Shown here: positions 1 to 6,927 of the stretch, piece after piece
Layout of the letters: each line of letters opens with the position of its first letter
Position numbering within the stretch: position 1 is the first letter of the stretch
Assembly: GCF_000934845.1 (NCBI RefSeq)
Contig: NZ_JXIQ01000097.1
Location: 1 to 49,104, forward strand
Reading direction: 5' to 3'
Length of the DNA: 49,104 nt
DNA from: Mesobacillus subterraneus
Lineage (GTDB): Bacteria; Bacillota; Bacilli; Bacillales; Cytobacillaceae
The notes under the pieces: generated by a model
The model's database searches: none
Seen by the model: only the letters and a program-made list of their open reading frames with translations
What the model was told of the DNA's origin: nothing
Translations under genes and position numbers: made by a program

Positions 1-61
1 ATGCCTCAATTTTCCCGCAATTACAAAAAAGGGTAAACATATAAATTCTGATACTACAAAA

Positions 62-95
62 AAGCTGGCGACCTTTAAGTTAGTCGCCAGCTTTT
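62..95 (-). terminator. Rho-independent terminator of the fix operon
   Basis: An inverted repeat (AAGCTGGCGAC and GTCGCCAGCTT) with a short loop lies 14 bp past the fixX stop. On the minus strand it is followed by a run of T. It could also stop a plus-strand gene: the first 36 bases of the window are an open frame ending in TAA, possibly the tail of an upstream gene, which cannot be judged from here. Confidence 0.85.
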
Positions 96-108
96 GTTGG
101 TTTCTTAA

Positions 109-393
109 TCATGCGAGCCTAAACACAATTCCGTGGCCGCCTTTTGGATACTCCCATTTGATGTTCTGGTACGGACAGCCAATCCGGCAGCTTCCACATT
201 CATGGCAACCTTCATAGCCTACCTGCATTCGTATTCCTTCCCATTTGTAAACCTCTGCAGGGCAAAATACGGTGCAAAGCTTATCAGGGCACTGTGTCAT
301 GCAGACGTCATGGTCCAGAATGGTCAGATGCGATTTCGTGTCACACTTAAACCTTAAAAGAAATTGTTTTTCCTCGATGTTTGTTGTTGACAT
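109..393 (-). CDS. fixX: FixX, ferredoxin-like subunit of the ETF:quinone oxidoreductase complex
   Basis: A 94-residue ferredoxin-like protein, last gene of the fixABCX operon. It has eight cysteines in two groups: C31, C35, C40, C44 and then C63, C66, C69, C73. The second group is a classic CxxCxxCxxxCP cluster motif. This is the usual FixX size and pattern, and in the family it passes electrons from FixC towards ferredoxin or quinone. The ATG overlaps the fixC stop as TAATG, so translation is coupled, and a GGCGGTG ribosome site lies 5 bases upstream. The strict gene order fixA-fixB-fixC-fixX makes the assignment firm. The electron route is family knowledge, not seen in the sequence. Confidence 0.92.
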   Translation of the reverse strand: MSTTNIEEKQFLLRFKCDTKSHLTILDHDVCMTQCPDKLCTVFCPAEVYKWEGIRMQVGYEGCHECGSCRIGCPYQNIKWEYPKGGHGIVFRLA

Positions 394-1688
394 TATTTCA
401 CCGCCTTCCAGGCACGATAGATATCTTGCATGACCTTAAAGGATCCTTTTTCTGCCGTCACACTACGCATGATTTCCTTTTGTTTTTCTCTCTTGGATGT
501 CCCATCTACTGTGAAGAATTTGCTCATTGCTTTGTTCATCATTGGCAGGTATTCCTTGAAGTATTGTGGGTATGTTTCAAAGGTATGTGCAGCATCCTTA
601 TACTTTTCAAGATCCTTGATGATAAAGCTTCCGAATAATGCTTCTTTATAACGATTCAGGCTACGCTCACTGAAGTCGCCATCTTTTTGGGCTTCAACAA
701 TCGCTTCCGCAGCCATTTGTCCCGATGCCATCGCCATGTTTGATCCTTCACGATGAATGGCATTGACTAGCTGGGCAGCATCTCCTACGACAAGCACTCC
801 GTTGCCGGCAACTCTCGGCACGGAATGAAAGCCTCCCTCGGGAATCAAGTGGGCAAGATACTCAGCAGACTCTCCCCCTTCCAGATAGGGACGCACCATT
901 GGATGCTTTTTCAAATAGTCGAGCAGCTCATATGGCTTTAGCTTTGCTTTGATCATGCTAGAAAGCGTAGTTCCTACTCCGATATTCAAACTTTCTTTGT
1001 TTGTATAAAGGAAAGCAGTGCCTAAATTTCCTTGTGTGGAATCACCAAAAATCTCAATCGTCGTACCGTGGTTTCCTTCTAGATTGAAGCGATCATTTAT
1101 TTTTTCCTTTGGAAGATTGATGACTTCCATGACGGTCAGGGCCACCTCATCTGGCCGGAATTCCCGATGAAAGCCGAGTTGTTTGGAAAGCAGGGAGTTA
1201 ACTCCGTCTGCCAGCACAACAACATCTGCAAATACTTCTCCATCTGGGCGGTCGGTCCTGACACCTACGACCTTGCCATTTTCAACGATACATTCGGTAA
1301 CAACTGTTTCATTTATCAATAAAGCGCCTTGATCAACTGCTTTCTTTGCAAACCACTGGTCAAACTGTGCCCGCAGGACGGTAAAATTATTATAAGGTTC
1401 CTCTGCCCATTCGAGACCTTTGTAACCAAACTGGACAACCGATTCCTTATCCATCATCCAGAAACGCTGTTCTACAACTGGCCTTTCCAATGGCGCTTCC
1501 TTCCAGAATTCAGGGATGATGTCTTCCATCTGTTTTCGATAGAGGACCCCGCCCATAACGTTCTTTGAACCTGGATATTCCCCTCGTTCTATCAATAATG
1601 TTTTCAAACCATTTTTGGCGCAGTTGAAGGCACATGATGTGCCAGCAGGGCCAGCTCCTACGACGATGACATCAAATTTTTCAGACAT
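393..1688 (-). CDS. fixC: FixC, FAD-dependent ETF:quinone oxidoreductase
   Basis: A 431-residue flavoprotein with an N-terminal Rossmann FAD motif (VVGAGPAGTSCA, about residues 10-21) and a second FAD-binding segment VVGDAAQLVNAIHREG near residue 300, typical of the FixC/ETF-QO family. In this family it takes electrons from the FixAB flavoprotein and reduces membrane quinone. The short form without a fused ferredoxin domain matches FixC, with FixX supplied as a separate protein. It overlaps fixB by 8 bp, and GGAG lies 9 bases before the ATG. In bifurcating FixABCX systems this subunit is the high-potential branch; whether this complex bifurcates cannot be read from the sequence alone. Confidence 0.92.
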   Translation of the reverse strand: MSEKFDVIVVGAGPAGTSCAFNCAKNGLKTLLIERGEYPGSKNVMGGVLYRKQMEDIIPEFWKEAPLERPVVEQRFWMMDKESVVQFGYKGLEWAEEPYNNFTVLRAQFDQWFAKKAVDQGALLINETVVTECIVENGKVVGVRTDRPDGEVFADVVVLADGVNSLLSKQLGFHREFRPDEVALTVMEVINLPKEKINDRFNLEGNHGTTIEIFGDSTQGNLGTAFLYTNKESLNIGVGTTLSSMIKAKLKPYELLDYLKKHPMVRPYLEGGESAEYLAHLIPEGGFHSVPRVAGNGVLVVGDAAQLVNAIHREGSNMAMASGQMAAEAIVEAQKDGDFSERSLNRYKEALFGSFIIKDLEKYKDAAHTFETYPQYFKEYLPMMNKAMSKFFTVDGTSKREKQKEIMRSVTAEKGSFKVMQDIYRAWKAVK

Positions 1689-2709
1689 AGCTCATTTCTC
1701 CGCCTTTCTCTATGCTGAGCTCCTGGAACTGCTTGATCAGCTTTGGCACAATTTCCAATGCATCACCGACTATGCCATAAGTAGCGACATCGAAAATTGG
1801 TGCATTCGGATCTTTGTTAATGGCAATGATCAACTCGGAGTTTTTCATCCCTTCCACGTGCTGAATTGCCCCGGATATGCCGATGGCAAAATAAATTTTT
1901 GGAGTTACCGTTTCACCTGTCTGGCCAACTTGTTGCTCATGCTTCAGCCAGCCTGCTTCTACGACATCCCTTGTCCCGCCAACACTCGCGCCAATGACTT
2001 CTGCTAGTTCGTGAATCAACTGAAAGCCTTGGATATCGCCCATTCCTTTTCCGCCAGCGACGATGACATGTGCTTCAGCAAGGCTCGCTTTTTTTGTTAC
2101 GTCCTTCACAATTTGAAGCACTTTTGTGCGCATATCTTCTTCCTTAAGTTCCAGTTCTTCTTCGATGATGATTCCTTTACGGTCTCGATCAGGCTCGATA
2201 GCCTTCATAACTTTTGGGCGTACGGTTGCCATTTGCGGCCGGTGTTGTTTGCAGAGAATCGTAGCCATGATGTTTCCGCCAAATGCCGGACGGCTTGCTT
2301 CCAACAACCTTTTCTCCGCATCTACGTCCAGCATCGTTGTATCTGCTGTCAACCCTGTGCTTAAATCGGTTGCAACCGCACTGGCGAGATCCTTTCCATT
2401 TGGTGTCGCACCATAAAGGAATATTTCGGGTTTGTATTTTTCTGCAAGTATACAAACTCCCTTCATGAACGATTCAGTCCGATAATCTTTCAAGACTGGA
2501 TGGTCTACAACATAAACTTGGTCTGCTCCGGCATATATTACGTCGTTGGCTAAAGGCAAAACACCTTCGCCGAGCATCACCCCTGAAAGCGGAACTTTCA
2601 GCTTGTCTGCAAGCCTTCTGCCCGCACCCAATAATTCCAGCGACACTCCTTCGATCTTTCCGTCATTTACTTCAATGAATACCCAGACTCCCTGGTTTTC
2701 TTCTTGCAT
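1681..2709 (-). CDS. fixB: FixB, electron transfer flavoprotein alpha subunit
   Basis: A 342-residue ETF alpha subunit. The C-terminal FAD-binding domain is clear: VIVAGGKGMGD, then GGTRDVVEAGW, GQTGETVTPKIYFAIGISG and IIAINKDPNAPIF, the standard alpha-ETF signature series. The start was placed at the ATG encoding MQEENQG because GGGGGA sits 8 bases upstream; a longer frame begins with TTG 27 bases earlier but has no better site. It pairs with FixA and follows it by 27 bp. It holds the FAD that shuttles electrons to FixC. Adjacent fixC and fixX favour the FixABCX group over the ordinary fatty-acid oxidation ETF. Confidence 0.92.
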   Translation of the reverse strand: MQEENQGVWVFIEVNDGKIEGVSLELLGAGRRLADKLKVPLSGVMLGEGVLPLANDVIYAGADQVYVVDHPVLKDYRTESFMKGVCILAEKYKPEIFLYGATPNGKDLASAVATDLSTGLTADTTMLDVDAEKRLLEASRPAFGGNIMATILCKQHRPQMATVRPKVMKAIEPDRDRKGIIIEEELELKEEDMRTKVLQIVKDVTKKASLAEAHVIVAGGKGMGDIQGFQLIHELAEVIGASVGGTRDVVEAGWLKHEQQVGQTGETVTPKIYFAIGISGAIQHVEGMKNSELIIAINKDPNAPIFDVATYGIVGDALEIVPKLIKQFQELSIEKGGEMSYV

Positions 2710-2736
2710 CCTTTTATTCCCCCTTAAAAATCGCAA

Positions 2737-3564
2737 TCAAGAGTTGGCTGTATTTACTTTCAATAAATCTTTTCGTTCAAGCAAGATTTCCATCAGCTGC
2801 TCTACTTGAGAATCCGGATTTCCTTCCAATCTTTTTCCACCTTCGAGCTTAGGAGGACTGAACATTTTTCCGACAATCGTTGGAGACCCTTTTAGTCCAA
2901 GCTGTGTTTTATCAACATCCGCAAGATCGTTCACGGACCATATTACTGGTTCATACCTGGCTGCCTTGATCATGTTTGGCATCGGTGCATACTCTATGGC
3001 ATTAATTTCTTTTTCCACTGTCAATAAGCAAGGAAGCTGTGATTGAAGGACCTCATAACCGTCGATTTGCTTCCGCTTAAGAAGCACTTTTTTGTCTTCC
3101 TTATTAACCTCGGAAACTTCGATAACATTTGTGATTGGCGGTATATCAAGACGCCGGGCAATTCCTGGACCTACTTGACCTGTATCCCCATCAATTGCAT
3201 GCTTTCCGCATAGGACAAGGTCGATCGGCTGCTGCCGTGAAATTTTCTCGAGCGCTTTTGCCAGAGCATAGCTTGTAGCCAGTGTATCGGCACCCGCGAA
3301 TGCTCTGTCGGAGATCAAATAACCTTGATCTGCGCCAATTTCAACGCTCTTCTTGATGACAGCGACTGCCTGTGGCGGCCCCATGGACAAAACGGAAATG
3401 GTACCACCTGTTTTCTCTCTGATTTTTACAGCTTCCTGAACAGCATGGGCGTCATAAGGATTCAATATCGCAGGTGCACTCCTCCTGTCCAGAGTGTTCG
3501 TCTTCGGATTGATTTTAATAATCTTTGTGTCGGGCACTTGTTTGACACATACAACAATGTGCAT
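2737..3564 (-). CDS. fixA: FixA, electron transfer flavoprotein beta subunit
   Basis: A 275-residue ETF beta subunit, first gene of the operon. It starts MHIVVCVKQVPDT, the typical beta-ETF opening, and contains the nucleotide-binding stretch DLVLCGKHAIDGDTGQVGP. AAGGAG lies just before the ATG. In FixABCX enzymes this subunit helps form the site that accepts electrons from NADH. A catabolite-response-like site lies 24-37 bp upstream of the start, suggesting carbon catabolite control of the whole operon. No nitrogen-fixation genes are in the window, so the name reflects homology rather than a role in nitrogenase. Confidence 0.92.
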   Translation of the reverse strand: MHIVVCVKQVPDTKIIKINPKTNTLDRRSAPAILNPYDAHAVQEAVKIREKTGGTISVLSMGPPQAVAVIKKSVEIGADQGYLISDRAFAGADTLATSYALAKALEKISRQQPIDLVLCGKHAIDGDTGQVGPGIARRLDIPPITNVIEVSEVNKEDKKVLLKRKQIDGYEVLQSQLPCLLTVEKEINAIEYAPMPNMIKAARYEPVIWSVNDLADVDKTQLGLKGSPTIVGKMFSPPKLEGGKRLEGNPDSQVEQLMEILLERKDLLKVNTANS

Positions 3565-3587
3565 ACTCTCCTTTTCCCTCCTTTAAT

Positions 3588-3601
3588 TGTAAACGATTAC
3601 T
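3588..3601 (-). promoter_or_regulatory. Probable CcpA cre site before fixA
   Basis: On the minus strand the sequence AGTAATCGTTTACA matches the catabolite-response consensus TGTAANCGNTTACA at all but the first position. It lies in the leader just upstream of the fixA ribosome site, a position where bound CcpA would repress or block transcription. The match is visible; CcpA binding is inferred. Confidence 0.55.
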
Positions 3602-4157
3602 TTTGGCTGTTTTCTGTATAGATCGTTCTTCTTTATAAGGTTAGTCTCGTCGATCAAAAATGGAAGGAACGAGTACATCAGAAAACAACGATTTATGAAC
3701 GGCAATATTGACTGTTTCTTCTTCTGTGAAGAAGTATTCAGTCATTACAGCCAGATAAAAATAAAATGCATGTAATACGATATATGTATCACATTACAAG
3801 CATAGTACCAACAAGAAAAAAAGTGAAAAACAAAGATGTGAGGATGTCAGCTTTGATAAGCATCATTCACAGTTTTAGGCTTTCTGCGATCGTAATGGAC
3901 CGCTCCTTTTCGGGCAGCATTGGCTTGTCATGGAGCAAAATTGATCAATAAGTTGTTGGGGAGTGTTGTATCGTGATGATAGAAACCTTTCTATGTTAAA
4001 AATATAGAAAAGAAGCGAATAAAAATATGATAAAAATCACACAAAACCAAATTATCGTGAAATTTTGAGCAAATTATTGCAGGTTTTTGTTCTATAAATG
4101 TTTTATTAGAACGGAGATCTCATTGGTGGTATGGTAGAATTAGCCTAAGATGGAACC
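3602..4157. other. Long intergenic stretch upstream of the fix operon
   Basis: About 560 bp without a convincing gene. It is AT-rich and must hold the fix promoter, but no -35/-10 pair stands out. Short frames exist, for example a 25-codon hydrophobic peptide on the minus strand near 3780-3870, but none has a ribosome site. Nothing further can be supported. Confidence 0.4.
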
Positions 4158-4178
4158 ACCGCCTGATAAGCGGTGGCC
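4158..4178 (-). terminator. GC-rich stem-loop after the Spo0E-like gene
   Basis: A perfect 7-bp stem, CCACCGC and GCGGTGG, with a 7-base loop lies just past the stop of the Spo0E-like gene. The following T run is poor (TTCCATCTT), so it is a weak terminator or an mRNA-end hairpin. Confidence 0.5.
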
Positions 4179-4192
4179 TAATATCCATTGAA

Positions 4193-4441
4193 CTAGTATG
4201 CCTGTGACAGGATAGATCGTTTTTTGGTAAGCAGGAGCGCCTGTCTGTACAGAATATTTGTTTTTTTTCGCTGCAAACCTATCTTCCTGCATAATATTTG
4301 ATATTCATAAATCAAAGTATCAAGTTCCTGACTGTAACGTACTGCTTCATCACTTGTGAATCCATTTTCGAGGGCAACAGTTATCATCATTTCCCGGACG
4401 CGATTAATTTCGTCCATTAAAGCATCTAGCATTTGGTACAC
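4193..4441 (-). CDS. Spo0E-like aspartyl-phosphate phosphatase
   Basis: An 82-residue protein with the Spo0E-family signature: an N-terminal helix with INRVREMM, then GFTSDEAVRYSQELDTLIYEY. The SQELD motif is the hallmark of these small phosphatases, which in Bacillus remove phosphate from Spo0A and delay sporulation. A longer frame opens at a TTG at 4546 and would add a hydrophobic segment. The GTG at 4441 is preferred because GAGGAG lies exactly 9 bases upstream, while the TTG has no site. The C-terminal half (residues about 45-82) is basic and longer than in minimal Spo0E proteins. Target specificity is unknown. Confidence 0.75.
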   Translation of the reverse strand: MYQMLDALMDEINRVREMMITVALENGFTSDEAVRYSQELDTLIYEYQILCRKIGLQRKKTNILYRQALLLTKKRSILSQAY

Positions 4442-4658
4442 TTCTATTTTCTCCTCTACTACTTTTTGCCTTACAAAAAAATAGATTACTTGAAGAAGTA
4501 TTGCAAATGCTTGTGAAAATGTAAATAGAATCGCAAAATTAGACAATTTTCATTTCAAATATTTTTTTATTCGACAAAATTTTTGGTTAGTAACCGTTCT
4601 GGTGTGGATCCTAACCATACATTTAATGTAATGGCTGAAGGCGAGGAGGTTTTGCTTA

Positions 4659-4778
4659 ATGTTGTCCAATATTAATTGGCCCGTCATTTTGATTATGCTA
4701 GGAATTATGGCTTTGGTTATATTCACCATCGTATTCGCCATCGTCAAGTTGATTTCTATATTTTCACAAAAAAAATAG
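4659..4778 (+). CDS. 39-residue single-pass membrane peptide
   Basis: A very short gene with a near-perfect ribosome site (GAGGAGGT, 8 bases before the ATG). The peptide starts MLSNINWPVI and has one hydrophobic span of about 24 residues (roughly 8-31), followed by a short basic end, SQKK. It stands alone between the Spo0E-like gene on the other strand and its own terminator. Codon-level support is limited by length, but the ribosome site, uninterrupted membrane helix and downstream terminator agree. Function unknown; small membrane regulators and toxin-like peptides look alike at this size. Confidence 0.6.
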   Translation: MLSNINWPVILIMLGIMALVIFTIVFAIVKLISIFSQKK

Positions 4779-4836
4779 CATACGCATGGTCTGCTGTGGC
4801 TATTTCCAAATTTGTTCTAAACCAAAAGCTGTACTG

Positions 4837-4872
4837 ATTCGACCATAGCATGAACTGTGGTCTTTTTTTTGT
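4837..4872 (+). terminator. Terminator after the small membrane peptide
   Basis: Arms GACCATAG and CTGTGGTC form an 8-bp stem with one G-T pair, directly followed by eight T. It ends the short transcript that starts upstream of 4659. Confidence 0.75.
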
Positions 4873-4924
4873 TAGACGAACAATCTTTTATCTGTCAGCT
4901 TCCTGCTGATAAAAGCCACTCGAA

Positions 4925-5055
4925 CGAAACCGATCAGATAGCTTCTTGTAATCATCGGACGGCCGACCGGTGAAGTCATTCTTTGACTTCATTTGTAGGA
5001 CTGAAACGTCTCGGGGAGTTAGGCGCTGGAGCTAGACAATTCTCGCTTCCCTAAA
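4925..5055. repeat. Dispersed intergenic repeat, copy A
   Basis: This stretch is clearly related to 21944-22066: both read CGGAnGGCCnrCCnGTGAAnTC, then TTCTTTGACTT, then AGGACYGAARCGT, and both end in CTAGACAATTCTCG. An internal inverted repeat (GAAGTCA and TGACTTC) could fold. No open frame covers it. It looks like a non-coding, palindromic, REP/MITE-like family. Confidence 0.6.
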
Positions 5056-5088
5056 TCTGTAGCAGTTTTATTGGCGAAGATAGATCCA

Positions 5089-5409
5089 TCACTCCGGTTT
5101 TTCCCACATTTCTTCCGAGTTCAATTGATAAATCCCATTTTCGCGATTCATAAAGGAATGGATGATGAATTCCCGCCTGATGGTAGCATGATCGTCATGA
5201 AACTTTTTAATGTACTCGTTCAGCTCTTTTTCTGGGTATTTCTTATCTGCTTCCAAACCACGGACCATGTATTCAAAAACCATCAGCTTCTTCTTCCGTT
5301 GGGCGGGTATATTTTTTAATTTGCCGTCTTTTGTCATGAAATTATCAATGACTTTCTGCCTTTCGATGTTCTGATCGGTCAATGTTTCCACCTTCTCTTC
5401 TTTTTTCAA
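5089..5409 (-). CDS. DUF2087 family protein
   Basis: A 106-residue soluble protein with the DUF2087 pattern: a short acidic/basic N-terminus, then FMTKDGKLKNIPAQRKKK, YMVRGLEADKKYPEKELN, and a C-terminal DHATIRREFI segment. In other proteins this domain follows an HTH domain and resembles a winged helix, so a regulatory role is possible but not shown. It starts with TTG, with GGAG 8 bases upstream. It lies 56 bp behind the histidine kinase on the same strand, with no terminator seen between them, so the two are probably co-transcribed. The link to kinase signalling is only inferred from position. Confidence 0.7.
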   Translation of the reverse strand: MKKEEKVETLTDQNIERQKVIDNFMTKDGKLKNIPAQRKKKLMVFEYMVRGLEADKKYPEKELNEYIKKFHDDHATIRREFIIHSFMNRENGIYQLNSEEMWEKPE

Positions 5410-5465
5410 ATGGTTGACTCCGTCAGTTTTATATGCAACTCGTTAAATCGGAATCTAATGATCCT

Positions 5466-6731
5466 TTAATCAGATGTTCCTTCAGTGATTGGCAAATACA
5501 AATGAAAAGTAGTCCCTTGTCCCAGTTCGCTTTCCACTTCGATCGTGCCCCTATGTTCTTCCATAATTTTGAAACTAACCATTAGTCCGAGACCTGTTCC
5601 GGTTTCTTTTGTTGTGAAGAATGGTTCCCCAATCTTTTCCATGTTAGCAGCGGAGATTCCCTCTCCTTCATCCTTAATGGAAATATGTATTTTATTACCT
5701 GGTGCGTTACTGACTTCAATGTATACGAATCCACCTTTTGGCATGACTTCAATCGCGTTTTTTATGATATTGATAAACACTTTTTTTATTTGATTTGGTT
5801 CGCAAAAAAGCTTCGGTAAACTGTCGTCATAAAATGTCTTGAATTGAACGTCATGGAGAACAGCCTGCGCTGTCAGTAGATCAACCGTTTCCTTCATGAT
5901 TTTCGCTATATCTTCTCTAACATACTTAATAGCCTGAGGCTTGGCAAGAATGAGAAACTCATTAATGATCGAGTCAATCCTCTGCAATTCAGACTTGATC
6001 ACCTGGAAATAAAGAGAATATTGGTCACCAGAACTATTTTCTAGCAGCTGGATGAATCCTTTGAGTGCTGTCATTGGATTGCGAATTTCATGGGCGATTC
6101 CGGCTGCCAATTCTCCTAGTATATTCAAAGTGTCGGAGTTTTGCAGCTGTGCTTCCATTTCGAGTTTTTCCGTAATATTCCTGAAGTTTATCAAATTCAT
6201 ACTGTTTTCCAGATGCCGATTGGCTGTGTATTCTAAATGCCTCAGCCTGTCATCATCATAAGGAATCGTAATCCTTCCATCCAGCCTTCCTTTTCGCAGT
6301 AGTTCTTCCATTTTTTCATCAAGAAATGTCTCGGTTAAGCCTAGCCTTACCAAAAGCCTTCGAAAATTTTTTTCTTCCAGGTCTTCGGGCTTCAATCCCA
6401 GCTTCGATATACCAGAGGAATTGATCTCATATTGCTGGCAATTTTCATCCCAGAGAATCATCCCATCATATGAACTCTCAAAAATTTTCCTGAACTTTGC
6501 TTCGTTTTTTCGTATTTCCTGTTCCATCCGGTATCGATCACGGAATAAGCTTTTTACTAAAACCTCTTTGCTGAGAATCTTTTCATTAAAAGCAGTTGGA
6601 GTAGAATTTGCAGCCACATCGAGTTCATTCTGATCTTTTACGATTTCTTTTAATAAGGAATTTTCTTGTTTTAATGCGGCTATTTTTTCCTTCAGTGCCT
6701 TAATTTCATCCGGTTTGTTAGCACTATCCAC
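5466..6731 (-). CDS. Cytoplasmic PAS-domain sensor histidine kinase, sporulation-kinase type
   Basis: A 421-residue kinase without membrane segments. A coiled coil (about residues 7-75) leads into a PAS domain (75-190). Then comes the His box GIAHEIRNPMTALKGF with the phosphorylated H214, followed by the ATPase motifs NIIKNAIE (N box), DEGEGI (G1), PFFTTK (F) and GTGLGL (G2). The layout matches the Bacillus sporulation kinases KinA/KinE and related phosphorelay kinases. No response regulator is adjacent, as expected for an orphan phosphorelay kinase. The start is a GTG with GGAGG 7 bases upstream. Sensed signal unknown. Confidence 0.85.
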   Translation of the reverse strand: MDSANKPDEIKALKEKIAALKQENSLLKEIVKDQNELDVAANSTPTAFNEKILSKEVLVKSLFRDRYRMEQEIRKNEAKFRKIFESSYDGMILWDENCQQYEINSSGISKLGLKPEDLEEKNFRRLLVRLGLTETFLDEKMEELLRKGRLDGRITIPYDDDRLRHLEYTANRHLENSMNLINFRNITEKLEMEAQLQNSDTLNILGELAAGIAHEIRNPMTALKGFIQLLENSSGDQYSLYFQVIKSELQRIDSIINEFLILAKPQAIKYVREDIAKIMKETVDLLTAQAVLHDVQFKTFYDDSLPKLFCEPNQIKKVFINIIKNAIEVMPKGGFVYIEVSNAPGNKIHISIKDEGEGISAANMEKIGEPFFTTKETGTGLGLMVSFKIMEEHRGTIEVESELGQGTTFHLYLPITEGTSD

Positions 6732-6894
6732 CAGAAAGCCTCCTTGTCGGTTTCCTATTACTAGTGATTTCTACATTGAGGTTAAAAATCCCTTTATTTC
6801 GTGGTTTTTTCCCGGTATTAACGACACTTTTTGCGTAAAACCTAGCAGACTATCCAAAATAAAGAAACTGAATACTATATTTATTCTTTCTTAA

Positions 6895-6926
6895 AAAAAA
6901 AGCCGAGAATCTCGGCTTTTCCTTTT
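6895..6926 (-). terminator. Terminator of the 2-oxoacid oxidoreductase operon
   Basis: Perfect stem AAAGCCGAGA / TCTCGGCTTT followed on the minus strand by nine T, immediately after the stop of the alpha-beta gene. Confidence 0.9.
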
Positions 6927-6927
6927 T

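Noticed and set aside
109-3564. fix operon as a sign of nitrogen fixation
   Set aside because: No nif genes in the window; FixABCX homologues occur in non-fixing bacteria, so only electron transfer is claimed.
3766-3951. 61-codon plus-strand frame upstream of the fix operon
   Set aside because: No ribosome site and no recognisable sequence; the region is treated as intergenic.
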